In this document: positions 43,328 through 54,588 of the stretch, in pieces
How the letters are laid out: each line of letters opens with the position of its first letter
Position numbering within the stretch: the stretch's first letter is position 1
Origin: Lepus europaeus
Lineage: Eukaryota > Chordata > Mammalia > Lagomorpha > Leporidae
Length of the DNA stretch: 64,000 nt
Direction: 5' to 3'
Assembly (NCBI RefSeq): GCF_033115175.1
Contig: NC_084850.1
Coordinates: forward strand, 101,557,439 to 101,621,438
The notes under the pieces: model-generated
Told to the model about the DNA's origin: nothing
What the model saw: only the letters and a program-made list of their open reading frames with translations
Databases searched by the model: none
Made by a program: the position numbers and the translations under genes

Positions 43328-45024
43328 TCATGTATGAATATTGCGATGCATACTGAGAACTGATTTCTGGGTAAAGCCCTTTCCACATTCATTGCATTTA
43401 TAGGGCTTCTCTCCAGTGTGAATGGTGTGGTGTTTGTTGAAATTCGACCTGTCGGTGAAGGCCTTCCCACATTCTGCACATATATAGGGTTTCTCTCCTG
43501 TGTGAATCCGCTGATGGACTTTGAGATGTGGTTTCTTGGAGAAGGATTTCTCACAGTCAGGGCACTTATAAGGCTTCTCTGTAGTATGAATCCTCTGGTG
43601 TGTGATTAGCTCTGCCTTCTGGATAAAGGCCCTCCCGCACTCGGCACAAACGTAGGGCTTCTCTCCAGTGTGGATGGTCTGGTGTTTGTTGAAGTTCGAC
43701 CTGTCAGTGAAGGCCTTCCCGCACTCAGCACAGATGTACGACTTCTCTCCGCTGTGAGACTTCTGGTGGGTGTTGAGATTGGACCTGTTGGTGAAGGCCT
43801 TCCCGCATTCCGTGCAGATATAGGGTTTCTCTCCTGTGTGAATTCGCTTGTGCATCTGGAGTTGTGACTTGGAAGGGAATGACTTCCCACAGTCGCTGCA
43901 TTCGTAGGGCTTCTCTCCAGTGTGAATTCTTTGATGTGCAATCAAGTGGGCTTTCTGGATGAAGGCCTGCCCACATTCAGTACATATATAGGATCTCTCT
44001 CCCGTGTGAATCCTCTGATGCATCCTGAGTGTCGATTTCTGGGTAAAGGCTTTTCCACACTCACTGCACTTGTGATGTCTCTCGCCGGTGTGGATTTTCT
44101 GATGTATGCTGAGCGCTGAGTTGAGGGAGAAGCCTTTCCCACATTCACTGCATTCATAGAGTTTTTCTCCAGTATGAGTCGTCTGATGCCTGAGCAGAGA
44201 TGATACCTGGAAAAATGACTTCCCACAGTCACTGCACTTGTAGGGTTTCTCCCTAGTATGGATTTTCTCATGCATCATTAACTCTGAATTCTGGATAAAG
44301 GCCTTGCCGCATGTAGTACATACATATAGCTTTTCATCTTTATGGACTCTCAGATATATACTGAGCAGTGGCTTCTGTGTAAAGACATTCACACACTTGC
44401 TGAGTTCGCGAGCTTTTTCTATGGTATGAATTCTCTGAGGTGCAAAGAGGCGTGACTTTTGGGTGAGGATCTTCCCCAATTCATTACGTGTGTTTGCTTT
44501 CTCTGCAGCAGGAAACTTCAGATTTTGATTGAGTGTGTGTTTGACGTTGAGCACTTTTCCACACGGATTGCCTTCGCAGAACTTCCCTCCTGTGTGCATG
44601 GTTTCATGGTTAGCATAAGAAGAGCCCTGGGTGAAAACGTGACCATGCCCAATAATTTTATCAAAGTTCTTTGCTGCACTGCTTTTACTATGAAGATCCA
44701 GGTCTAAGTCATGCTTCAAGCGCTTCCCAAATGTGTCACGTTTCTGTGGTCTTCTCTGTGAAGGAAAAAGATTTGGGTTTGGAGGAGCACATTTTCCAAT
44801 GTCTTTATATTCACAATCCCACTCTGCATTCATTATTTTCTTAGTGATGAAAGCAGCATGGCCCGGAGGTGTGGTGTGCTTTTCCTGGCATCTCTTTATC
44901 TGTTCAGCATCTTGCCACAGTCCTAACACGGAACACAAGGACTCATCTCTTGTAGCTTTGCCCTCTGTTTCTCTATGAAATGGAGCTTTTCCAGAACTTC
45001 TTTTTAGAGAGGCTTTAATCCCAT
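43328..45024 (-). CDS. KRAB C2H2 zinc-finger protein, terminal exon with 12 fingers
   Basis: Final coding exon of a KRAB zinc-finger repressor, a nuclear DNA-binding protein. The exon begins after TTTTTAG (acceptor AG at 45025-45026) with AT, which completes a codon started by G in the KRAB-B exon. It runs open to TGA at 43328-43330 (564 complete codons before the stop). A spacer of about 230 residues has degenerate finger remnants (GKFCEGNPCGKV, RELSKCVNVFTQK). Twelve intact C-x2-C-x12-H-x3-H fingers follow at 43331-44329, joined by TGEKPY-type linkers. Helix residues -1/2/3/6 from finger 1: QSEM, QSSR, LSAI, QSTM, QAHA, SSQM, NSNT, DSNK, QAET, KPHV, DSNK, QSVM. The protein ends one residue after the last His. 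Array order and wording resemble ZNF585/ZNF484 proteins; orthology is not established. The expected partner KAP1/TRIM28 is inferred from the family. Confidence 0.9.
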
Positions 45025-45026
45025 CT

Positions 45027-45687
45027 AAAAAGAGAAAGGAAGAGTAAAATTGCCATAAGAATAGACAGCGTTAAGACAAAAAGGACCACTTCAGTTAATC
45101 CAAATTGAACAAGTGGAAATCCCTCAATGAGTTAAGTATTTCAGTCACTATATCTTACAATCTCTTTATTACTGCAATTACCTTGGATGTAGTTCATATG
45201 CAATTCTTGCTGAGATTGTCACAGGTGTTTCCAATACCATTTCAGTGCCTAAGACATATTTGATTCATGATAAATATTTTTTAAATAAAAATATGTAATT
45301 GGCTTAGTCAGTGAGAGATTTTAATTAATTATTTCATTTAAAATTTGTCGATTAATATGTAATACTCATATATCTCTATGAGACACAGTATAATATTTCA
45401 ATGCATATACACAGCATAAACTGACCAAACCGGGCAAGTAGCCTTTCAATTTTCTTATCTTTTCTTGTGTTTGGAGCCCACCAGCTCCTCTCCCAGTTCT
45501 GTACACAGCATGTAATACTTGATTGTGAACTACAGTAACCCCACCATGCTGCAGTCATCCTCCTATTCTGAATTTGTTTTTGTATTCTTATGCATCTGGC
45601 TTCAACATATTCTGAAAATGTTAAGCACTGGCTTCCTAGGCATGGTTTTAGAAGTAGTTCTGCATTGTCATTTATTAACTTATTTTT
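45027..45687. other. Intron of the zinc-finger gene, unassigned part
   Basis: First part of the 16.2-kb intron (45025-61255). AT-rich with no recognised repeat until a SINE at 45688. Confidence 0.6.
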
Positions 45688-45956
45688 TTTTAAGATTTGT
45701 TTTATTTATTTGAATGTCAGAGTTAGAGAGAGACGGAGAGAGCTTCCATCTGCTGATTCACTGCCCAAATGGCTACAATGGCAAGGGCTGGGCCAGACCA
45801 AAGCCAGGAGCCAGGAGCTTCCTTTGGGACTCCAAATGGGTGCAGGTGCCCAAGCAGGTGCATTAGCAGGGAGCACCCAGGACATGAACCGGCGCCCATA
45901 TGGGATGCTGGCATTCTAGGCAGCAGCTTTACCTACTACGTCACAGTGCTGGCCCC
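45688..45956 (-). mobile_element. C-type SINE, minus strand, in the intron
   Basis: TTTTTTAAGATTTGTTTTAT to GTCACAGTGCTGGCCCC. About 40 bases of the body are missing after GGTGCAGGTGCCC. Confidence 0.9.
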
Positions 45957-46228
45957 TCAATTATTAAATTCTAAGCTTATGGCTATACCAGACAAGACTG
46001 AGATCACTAGTGCCAGTGCTTACTATAAAAAGTTTGCTCCCACAATAAAGGCTTTTCTATACCCTCTCCTGAGTCCACCGATTCTACCAACAGGACACAA
46101 ATGAAGAATCATCAGTCTAGAATAAAAAAGAGATACTCCTATAGGCTTATATACTTGTCACTCATAAAAATGCCTCAAGTCAGTCTGATTTATTCCCAAG
46201 TTAAAGAGTATGTCATGACCTCTTTCTC
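45957..46228. other. Unassigned intron sequence
   Basis: Nothing recognised. Confidence 0.4.
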
Positions 46229-46243
46229 CATGAAGCCTTTTTT

Positions 46244-46290
46244 TTTTTTTTTTTTTGCCAGGCAGAGTGGACAGAGAGAGAGAGAGACAG
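46244..46290 (-). mobile_element. Severely 5'-truncated C SINE (about 47 nt) with perfect duplication
   Basis: Only a T-run plus TTGCCAGGCAGAGTGGACAG and a short GA-run remain, which is the 3' end of a GC-headed SINE. CCATGAAGCCTTTTT flanks it at about 46228-46242 and 46291-46305. Confidence 0.85.
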
Positions 46291-46418
46291 CCATGAAGCC
46301 TTTTTAACATTTTCTTCTATGCCATTAAAAACAAAGGTATGTGTGCTTCATTAAGCAGTTCAAGAATATTTTACTTTGAAAATTTATCTGATCACAATAC
46401 TAGTAAGACATTTTCATT

Positions 46419-46721
46419 TTTTTAAAAAAGGATTTATTTGAAAGGCAGAGAGAGAGAGAGAGAGAGCGAGAGCGAGCGCTCTTATATCTGCTGGCTCATT
46501 CCCCAAATGGCCCCAACCAACCAAGGCTAGACCAGATCAAAGCCAGGAACCAGAAACTCTAGCTGGATCTCCCTTGTGGGTGGCAGGGCCCAAAGCATCT
46601 CCAGCTGCTTTCCTAGGTGCATTAACAGGGAGCTGGATTGGAAGTGGAGCTACCAGGACTCCAATATGGGATGTAAGGCACGGCAAGCAGTGGCTTAAAC
46701 CACTGTGCCACCACAAAGCCC
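46419..46721 (-). mobile_element. C-type SINE, minus strand
   Basis: TTTTTTTAAAAAAGGATTTA to CACTGTGCCACCACAAAGCC. Diverged flanks share AAGAC and a T-run. Confidence 0.85.
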
Positions 46722-47426
46722 CAAGACTTTTTTTTCTGAACTTAAGCAGACATTCTCTATGCCATTCACTTTGCTAATAATTTTAATGGACTTCTATTAC
46801 AACAGAAACACTCTATACAAATATAAACTTTTAAATAGGATACCATTCTCTTTACTTCCCAATAAAATCTGTGTTCCATTGAATTACTCTCAGAATTAAA
46901 AAAAAATCCTTCTGAGAGCAAAAATACTCTTCTATTCTTATCCCCTACAAATTCAATTAGTTACTATTAATATAAGTATCTTCTTCATGCTTAGCATTTG
47001 AATAATGAAAGTAAGACAGAACCTCTTATTTTCAGAGACTTGTCAAATTATTAGGGGAAAAGCACCTGGCATATTGGGAAATGGAAACTAGGATGAGCAA
47101 GAAATTTGGCATAGGCAAGGGCCATTTCATGGGTGACATCCTGAACAAAACATGCACAACTGAGTATTATCTGGATAGGTAGAGCACAAAATAATAAAAA
47201 GACTGGATGTAGGGGCAAGTTTCAGTTATGGCAGGCATGGAAGACAAGATCAGAAATTTAAGGAAAGCATGAATTGAGGAAACTATATAGATGTTGATTT
47301 TAAGTTAGAAATAATGGCCATGTGGGAAATAGCACTGAGAGAAGAGTTACTAGTCCTGTGTAATATAATATGGAGTATGTGTCAGTTTATGCCATAAAGT
47401 TAATGACAAAGACAAGTGCAACATTT
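46722..47426. other. Unassigned intron sequence
   Basis: About 700 bases, AT-rich, no repeat or gene recognised. Confidence 0.4.
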
Positions 47427-47737
47427 TTTTTTGACAGGCAGAGTTAGACAGTGAGAGAGAGAGACAGAGAGAAAGGTCTTCCTTCTGTTGGTTTTCCCCC
47501 CAAATGGCCACTATGGCCGGTGTGCTGCGCCGATCTAAAGCCAGGAGCCAAGCCTTCCTCCTGGTCTCCCATGCGGGTGCAGGGCCTAAGCACTTGGGCC
47601 ATCCTCCACTGCACTCCCGGGCTATAGCAGAGAGCTGGACTGGAAGAGGAGCAACCTTGACAGACTCTGGCACCCCAACTGGGACTAGAACCCGGGGTGC
47701 CAGCGCCGCAGGCAGAGGATTAGCCAAGTGAGCTAAA
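47427..47737 (-). mobile_element. GC-headed C SINE, minus strand
   Basis: TTTTTTTTGACAGGCAGAGT to GCGCCGCAGGCAGAGGATTA. The last few head bases are missing or altered (GTGAGCTAAAAT). Confidence 0.9.
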
Positions 47738-47939
47738 ATAAGAGGATATTAAGATAAGAGACTATCTAATTACTGTTCTTTGAAAAAGGAAAAGATACTA
47801 TAGACTCTAGTTTAGGCCACCAAAGATTAGAGATGGGACTTGAGTACCCCTTTGACTTGCATTCTCTGGTCTGCTTTAACAAAAACCAGGAGGAAAATAA
47901 AGCTAGGCATAAGAAGCAATGTAAAGATAGGTGGCATTA

Positions 47940-48279
47940 GGCTGGCACAGCGGCTCATTAGGCTAATCCTCCGCCTTGCGGCGCCGGCACACCGGGTTCT
48001 AGTCCCGGTCGGGGCACCGGATTCTGTCCCAGTTGCCCCTCTTCCAGGCCAGCTCTCTTTTATGGCCCGGGAGTGCAGTGGAGGATGGCCCAAGTCCTTG
48101 GGCCCCGCACCCCATGGGAGACCAGGAGAAGCACCTGGCTCCTGCCTTGGGATCAGCGTGGTGCGCCAGCTGCAGCACACCGGCCATGGCGGCCATTGGA
48201 AGGTGAACCAATGGCAAGGGAAGACCTTTCTCTCTGTCTCTCTCTCTCACTATCCACTCTGCCTGTCAAAAAAAAAAAA
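47940..48279 (+). mobile_element. GC-headed C SINE, perfect 17-bp duplication
   Basis: GGCTGGCACAGCGGCTCATT head, TGCCTGTC plus A-run. AAAGATAGGTGGCATTA at 47923-47939 and 48280-48296. Confidence 0.97.
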
Positions 48280-48296
48280 AAAGATAGGTGGCATTA

Positions 48297-49509
48297 AAGG
48301 CCACTATCAAAGGCAGCTCTGTACAGTGATCTGCCCTCAAGGAGACTCAACAGGCCAGTCCACTGCAGTGCTTTTCGATGTGGAAATTCAGGGCTTCCGC
48401 AGAAGTCAGCTTATGAAGAGCCCTGGCAGCTCTGCCAGCCAAGAGTTGCATCACTGGAAATGGACCTGCCCTGAAGTCGAAGGACGCCCAGGTCAGAGCC
48501 ACAGATCTTGCTGGCTCCAAGCTGAAAAACCCTTCACTCAGCCCAGCTTCCAAGGTGACCACTGCAGCTGAGGGGACAGCCAAGTAGGCTCAGTAACATT
48601 ACAGACAGAACTGTAAATTTCCTGCTAGAGTTTCCACCTGCCTTTACCTGGCCAGCTCTCCTCCCAGGCCAGGTAGGTAATGGAAGTCAACAGGGTGCCT
48701 TCCCCAAGAGGTTCATACCTCCCTTAGAATGTACCCCATGTAAAGAGATAGATAAGTCTGGGCCTCCTGACAAGGCCTTAAAGCCCACCAGATTATTCTC
48801 AAGCCCTTATGTCAGTTTCTATTTGCCTCTCAGAGAACTTAGTCGTGGTTTAGACAGCAGCTCTCAGGTTCTCCAATAATGACCCTGTCTAGCCCATCTG
48901 GGGCCTCATTCCTTTGTAATCATAACCTCTACTCTAACATCAATGGCTCTACTCCTGACTTGCGTGTATTTAATGTTCTCTCCCCCACTTAATGTTGTAT
49001 GATTGTTCAGAATTTCTCTACAGACAAACCCCTCTATCTGCAGAAGTTGAGTGGCCTTTCTCCCGGTCTTGGTTGGGATCAGCTTTAAACCACGTCCATC
49101 AAACAGTCCTCACAAGGGTCCAGAGTCACACGCCCCCCCATTTCTCTTCTCTATGAAATCTTCTCATTACCTGGTTAATGCCACTCTTAGGATCATTGGT
49201 TGCTATTCTCATGCTATCTTTTATACTACCGTGTCTGTCTAAGCATTCACAGGAGTTGACAATGGAATGAACCAAGGCCTTCAGCAACCAGGTGGTCAAC
49301 CAAATGCTGCTATAGGGATATACTCGGCTCCCCACCCAGGAGATAGTGGCTTGAGACATCGCCCCATGCCAGTGAAGAGTACCTTGTCACCCCATGTCAG
49401 CAGGAAGTAGCTAAAAAGACAGATCATCATTCCTCTACCCCTCCTGGACTTTTGGGACTAATGTAATCCCATACAACTCCTGCTTTATAAAAAAAAAAGG
49501 CAGGGGGAA
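48297..49509 (+). pseudogene. Decayed ERV interior, probably env-side
   Basis: Lies directly upstream of a polypurine tract and LTR start, so it is expected to be the 3' part of a provirus. The reading frames are broken. 48960-49330 has a hydrophobic stretch (CTATTCTCATGCTATCTTTT region) and a following segment like an envelope cytoplasmic tail. I could not assign the earlier part (48297-48900). Confidence 0.45.
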
Positions 49510-49841
49510 TGTTGGTAAAGTGACACAGTCCTGACACCATCCGAGGCTCTAGCCCCCGCAGCCGTTTCTGGAAGCCAGGTGGCCTCATGGCCCAACCACC
49601 AGTGTCAGCCCCACCCGCATCCTAATGGGATTCGCTGCTCCTACTTCTCTGCCTGCCCCCTAGCAAAGTTTTAAAAGGACCTGTTCCTGAACACATGGCT
49701 CTCTTTCTCTCTGTTTCCTGATCTGTGTCTTTCTCTCTCTGTCTCTGGATCTCTCTTATGCTCTCCTTCTCCCTCTTTACCTTCTTCACCCTTTCCCTCT
49801 GGTCTGTAGGGTTCCCCCCAGTAAACTCTTTCCTTTAAACA
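49489..49841 (+). mobile_element. ERV polypurine tract and LTR (U3-R) ending in poly(A)
   Basis: AAAAAAAAGGCAGGGGGAA (49490-49508) is a polypurine tract and TGTTGGTAAAGTGAC begins the LTR. A TATA-like TTTTAAAAGG lies at 49671-49680 and an AGTAAA signal at 49820-49825. The sequence stops about 15 bases later and continues as an A-run (49842-49857) instead of U5. This fits a polyadenylated ERV transcript copied by LINE machinery. Confidence 0.65.
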
Positions 49842-49888
49842 AAAAAAAAAAAAAAAGAAAAAAGAAAAGATAGAAATTGCAGAATAAT

Positions 49889-50210
49889 GGGGCCAACTCT
49901 GTGGTATAGTGGGTAAAGCCCCTGCCTGTGGCACCGGCATCCCATATGGGCACTGGTTTGAGTCCTGGCTGCTACACTTCCGATCCAGCTCTCTGCTATG
50001 GCCTGAGAAAGCAGAAGATGACCCAAGTCCCTGGGCCCCTGCATCCATATGGGAGACCCACAAGAAGCTCCTGGCTTCATATTGGCCCAGCTCTGGCCAT
50101 TGCAGCCATTTGGGGAGTGGACCAGCGGATGGAAGATCAATCAATCTCTCTCTCTCTCTCTCTCTAACTCTGCCTTTCAAATAAATAAATAAATGTTTTT
50201 TTAAAAAGAT
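49889..50210 (+). mobile_element. C-type SINE next to the ERV poly(A)
   Basis: GGGGCCAACTCTGTGGTATA head. ATTGCAGAATAAT at 49876-49888 and 50211-50223. Confidence 0.95.
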
Positions 50211-50223
50211 ATTGCAGAATAAT

Positions 50224-50524
50224 TAGTAAGGTAAGATGACTAAGAAGAACCAAAGAAGAAACACACCAGAATCTACCAAAATTTGAAGTGCGAAGATTCC
50301 CGATTTGGGCAATGATGATGCCAATTGCACACATCAAGGATCAATAAAATAGAATATCCCATGAGAATTTTCTAGTATGCAAGTAAATGTGCTTCTGGAC
50401 CACAATTATAATGTAGCAACTAGTATGAATGTGGAAATCATCAGAATACAAGCAAAAAGCTTAAGTGCTCCCAATGGAAGACCCCTTTGAGTTAATTACT
50501 ACAGGAACTAATATCTAAAAGAAA
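50224..50524. other. Unassigned intron sequence
   Basis: AT-rich, nothing recognised. Confidence 0.4.
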
Positions 50525-50845
50525 ATAGGTGTGGGCATTGTGGCGTAGCAGGCTAAGCCACCACGTGGGATACCTGCATCTCATATTGGAGTGCCTGGTT
50601 TGAGTCCTGGCTATTCTGTACCTCAAATCTAACTTCCTGCTCATGTATCCCTGGAGGCAGTGGATGATGGCCCAAGTGCTTGGGGTCACAGCCTCACACA
50701 TGGGAGACCCAGATAGAGTTTCTGACTCCTGGCTTCAGCTTGGCCCAGCCACAGTTGCTGCAGCAATTTGAAGAGTGAACTAGAGGATGGAAGAGCTCTC
50801 TCTTTCCCTCTCTATCATTCTGCCTTCCAAATAAATTGAAAAAAT
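50525..50845 (+). mobile_element. C-type SINE, plus strand
   Basis: TAGGTGTGGGCATTGTGGCG head, CTGCCTTCCAAATAAATTGA tail. Diverged. Confidence 0.85.
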
Positions 50846-50879
50846 ATAATAATATGCTGTAATAAATTTATTTAAAATT

Positions 50880-50992
50880 TATTAAATGCTTATTTCTAGA
50901 ATTTTTCCTTTAATATTTTTGGACTATACTTGACCACAGGTATCTGAAAGCACAGAAGGGAAAACTGTGGATAAAGGGGCACTGCTGTACTA
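50880..50992. repeat. Tigger-like DNA transposon end
   Basis: GGACTATACTTGACCACAGG and AAACTGTGGATAAAGGGGCA resemble one end of a Tigger/MER2 element. Confidence 0.5.
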
Positions 50993-51314
50993 AGATTTTT
51001 CTCTTTTTTCTTAGGATTTTGCTTTGTGATTGCTGTTTTTGTTTTTGAGTAGTCCATTTCATCTCAGTTATGTATTTTTTTTTGCCATAAAGCTGTTCAT
51101 AACATCTTTTTAATACCATTTTAAGGTCTGTTAGATCTGTAATGATGTCTCTTTTCATTCATGGTATTAATAATCTGCATTTTCTCATTCTTCTTCTGAT
51201 TAGTCTTGTAGGATTTATCAATTGTATTAACTTTTCAAAGAACCACCTTTTGGCTTTGTTAGCACACTTTAATTATCCTATGTCCTGAGTTTGAAACTTA
51301 GATGGCCATTTTTT

Positions 51315-51639
51315 AAAAAATATTTACTTATTTATTTGAGAGGAAGAGTTACAGACAGAGCGGGGGAGAGACACAGAGAGGTCTTCCATCCGCTGGTTCA
51401 CTCCCCAAATGGCCACAATGGCCGGGCTATGACAGGCCTAAGCCAGAAGCCAGGAGCTTCATTCCAGTCTCCCATGCAGGTGCAAGGGCCCAAGCACTTG
51501 GGCCATCCTCCACTGCTTTCCCAGGCCATTAGCAGAGAGCTTGATCAGAAGAGGAGCAGCCAGGTCATGAACTGGTGTCCATATGGGTTGCTGGCATTGC
51601 AGGTAGAGGTGTAACCTACTATGTCGCAGCACTGGCCCC
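51315..51639 (-). mobile_element. C-type SINE, minus strand
   Basis: AAAAAATATTTACTTATTTA to TCGCAGCACTGGCCCC. GATGGCCATTTTTT at 51301-51314 and GATGGCCAATTTTT at 51640-51653. Confidence 0.95.
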
Positions 51640-51654
51640 GATGGCCAATTTTTA

Positions 51655-52041
51655 CAAAAGATTTATTTACTTCTTTATTTGAAAGGCAGAATGGCAGTGA
51701 GAAAGAAGGAGAGAGGGAGGGAAGAAGGGAGAGGTAGGGAGAGACAGACAGAGAGAAGAGAGAGACAGATCAATTTTCCATCCACTGGTTCATTCCCCAA
51801 ATGGTCACAATGACTAGTGCTGGGTCAAGCAGAAACCAGGAGCCTGGAATTCCAACTGGGTCTCCCACATGGGTGGCAGGGGCCCAAATACTTGAGTCAT
51901 CATCTGCTGCTTCTCAGGCACATTAACAGGGAGCTGGATCAGAAGCAGAGCAGCCAGGATACAAACCAGAGCTCCAACAGGGACTGTCTGTGTTGCAAGT
52001 GGCAGCTTGTTACACCTGTTGCACCACAATGCCAGCACCTA
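51655..52041 (-). mobile_element. C-type SINE, minus strand, in the same target motif
   Basis: Extended purine tract at 51685-51770. Followed by GATAACCAATTTTT (52042-52055), a diverged third copy of the GATGGCCAATTTTT target. Confidence 0.9.
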
Positions 52042-52118
52042 GATAACCAATTTTTAATCTTTCTAAATTTCTGAGACATTTATCTCTATATATGGATATG
52101 TCTTAAGAAATTTTCATC

Positions 52119-52430
52119 TTTTTTTTTGACAGGCAGAGTTAGACAGTGAGGGAGAGAGACAGAGAGAAAGGTCTTCCTTCTGTTGGTTCACCCCCCAAAT
52201 GGCTGCTACGGCTGGTGCACTGCGCCGATCCAAAGCCAGGAGCCAGGTGCTTCCTCCTGGTCTCCCATGCGGGTGCAGGGCTCAAGCACTTGGGCCATCC
52301 TCCACTGCCTTCTCTGGGCCACAGCAGAGAGCTGGACTGGAAGAGGAGCAACCGGGACTAGAACCGGCACCCATATGGCATGCTGGTGCTGCAGGCGGAG
52401 GATTAACCAAGTGAGCCATGGCGCTGGCCC
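52119..52430 (-). mobile_element. GC-headed C SINE, minus strand
   Basis: TTTTTTTTTGACAGGCAGAG to GTGAGCCATGGCGCTGGCCC. Confidence 0.93.
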
Positions 52431-52666
52431 AGTGTATGATTTTAATCCTTTGAAATTTGTTTTGACTTTAGTCCCCCCAAAAATCTATTTTGGTGAGTGT
52501 GTTATGTGCATTTGAAAATGATGTTTACTCTACAGTTGTTGGATGTAGTAACCTGTGAATGTCAACTAGGCCATATTGGCTGATTATGTTCAAATCTACC
52601 TTTTACAGTTTCTTTTGTCTGCTTATATTACCAGTTATAGAGATAGGCATGTTAAAATCTCCAACT

Positions 52667-53005
52667 ATGGGGATGGCACTGTGGCGCAGTGGGTTAACGC
52701 CCTGGCCTGAAGCACCATCATCCCATATGGGCACTGGTTCGAGACCTGGCTGCTCCACTTCCCATCCAGCTCTCTGCTATGGCCTGGGAAAGCAGTAGAA
52801 GATGGCCTAAGTCCTTGGGCCCCTGCGCCTGTGTGGGAGACCTGAAGCGGCTCCTGGCTCCTGGCTCCTGGCTTCGGATTGGCACAGTTCCGCCTGTTGT
52901 GGTCAACTGGGGAGTGAACCAGCAGATGGAAGACCTCTCTTTCTCTCTTTACTTCTCTCTATGTAACTCTGACTTTCAAGTAAATAAATAAAGATTAAAA
53001 AAAAA
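52667..53005 (+). mobile_element. C-type SINE, plus strand
   Basis: GGGGATGGCACTGTGGCGCA head, CTGACTTTCAAGTAAATAAA tail. Carries a repeated CTCCTGG block (52851-52871). Confidence 0.93.
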
Positions 53006-53493
53006 AGATATTAAAGACAGTCTCACAAAGATAACTTTAGATGACTCAAATGAGTTCAATGGTGAAATTTAACACATATTTAGTAAAAATTATAAAATTT
53101 CAGGTAATTTTATACAAAATCATAAAACAGGAGAGTAAACATTGAAAACTTCCAACAAATATAGCAATTTCACATAAACTCTTTCAGAAAACACAGCAGG
53201 TATGAAATTTCAAAATTCATTTTATAAAATTAGCATTAATAGGATAACAAACTTAAAGTTATTATAAGGGAAAAAAACCTAAAGACTACTATCTCTCATG
53301 AACATGGAGATTAAGATCCTCAACAAATACCAGAAAGAGTCAAGAAATACATAAGAAGGTAATATACCATGACCAAGTACGGTTTATCCCAGGACAGCAA
53401 GGTCAATTTAACATCTGGAAATTAGTTAAATTCAACACATACTTTTAAGTAGGATGAAATGCTCATCTCAATAAAAGCAGAGAAAGCACTGAG

Positions 53494-53764
53494 AATAGGC
53501 CTGTGTTGTGGTGCAATGGGTTACGCCACTGCTTGTGATGCTAACATCCTGTATCAGACAACTGATTTTTGACAAGTGGTCCTGGCTGCTCTGCTTCCTA
53601 TCCAGCTCCCTGCCAATGCACCTGGGAAGGCAGTGCAAGATGCCCCAAGTACTTGGGTCCCTGCCACTAACGTCGAAGACCTGGATGGAGCTTCAGGCTC
53701 CTGGCTTTGGCCTGGCACAGACCTGGCTGTTGCAGCCATTTGGGGAATGAACCAGCAGATGGGA

Positions 53765-53801
<37 letters not shown>

Positions 53802-53830
53802 TTTCAAATAAATAAATACATAATTAAAAA
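53494..53830 (+). mobile_element. C-type SINE, plus strand
   Basis: AGGCCTGTGTTGTGGTGCAA head, CT-run 53770-53800, AAATAAATAAATACATAATT tail. Confidence 0.9.
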
Positions 53831-53891
53831 ACATCTTATCAAACTACAGATCCCTATTACCATCCAGTCATGTTAAAGAAACTAATCACTG

Positions 53892-54588
53892 TGACCCTAT
53901 CGGAATAAGACCAAAGTCAGCAAACTCTAAAGGCTTCCATAGCCCTGGCAACTCATGACTAGAGCCTAGGGAGATTACTGACGCCATGAACAGGAGTGTC
54001 AAATTGTTAAGTCAGCAACAGGAGTCACTGTGTGCTTACATCCCATGTGGGATCTGTCCTTAATGTGTTGTCTAATGTGCAGTGATGCTATAACTAGTAC
54101 TGAAACAGTATTTCTACACTTTGTGTCTCTGTGTGGGTACAAACTGATGAGATCTTTACTAATTATATACTGAATCGATCTTCTGTATATAAAGAGAATT
54201 AGAAATAAAAAAAAACCTGGTGTTAAATTGGAAATGGCATAGAAAAATAATTAATTTAAAAAAATATATTATGTAGGATCTCTGTCTTTAATGTGCTGTA
54301 CACTGTTATTTAATGCTATAACTAGTACTCCAACAGTATTTTTTTTTTCACTTTGTGTTGCTATATGGGGGCAAACTGTTGAAATCTTTACCTAATATAT
54401 ACTAAACTGATCTTCTGTATATAAACAGAATTGAAAATGAATCATGATGTGAATGGAAGGGGAGAGGGAGTGGGAAAGGGGAGGGTTGTGGGTGGGAGGG
54501 AAGTTATGGGAGGGGGGAAGCCATTGTAACCCATAAGCTGTACTTTGGAAATTTGTATTCATTAAATAAAAGTTTAATAAATGAAAAA
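53892..54588 (+). mobile_element. Young 5'-truncated L1 with 17-bp duplication
   Basis: L1 3' UTR only, with two related units of about 200 bases (about 54040-54230 and 54270-54440, both with ATGCTATAACTAGTACT and TGATCTTCTGTATATAAA-like text), a G-rich tract, and TTAAATAAAAGTTTAATAAATG plus A-tail. AAAGAAACTAATCACTG at 53875-53891 and 54589-54605. The target TT/AAAG fits L1 endonuclease. Confidence 0.95.
54457..54517 (+). repeat. G-rich tract with G-quadruplex potential
   Basis: Many runs of three or more G (GGGGAGAGGGAGTGGG and onward) on the plus strand inside the L1 3' UTR. Confidence 0.85.

Larger units (their letters stand above)
50995..52666 (-). mobile_element. Ancient L1 ORF2 fragment, minus strand, split by SINEs
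   Basis: 50995-51314 (TTTCAAAGAACCACCTTTTG, GGATTTATCAATTGTATTAA), 52056-52118 and 52431-52666 (GATTATGTTCAAATCTACCT, CATGTTAAAATCTCCAACTA) are the reverse complement of L1 ORF2. Confidence 0.7.
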
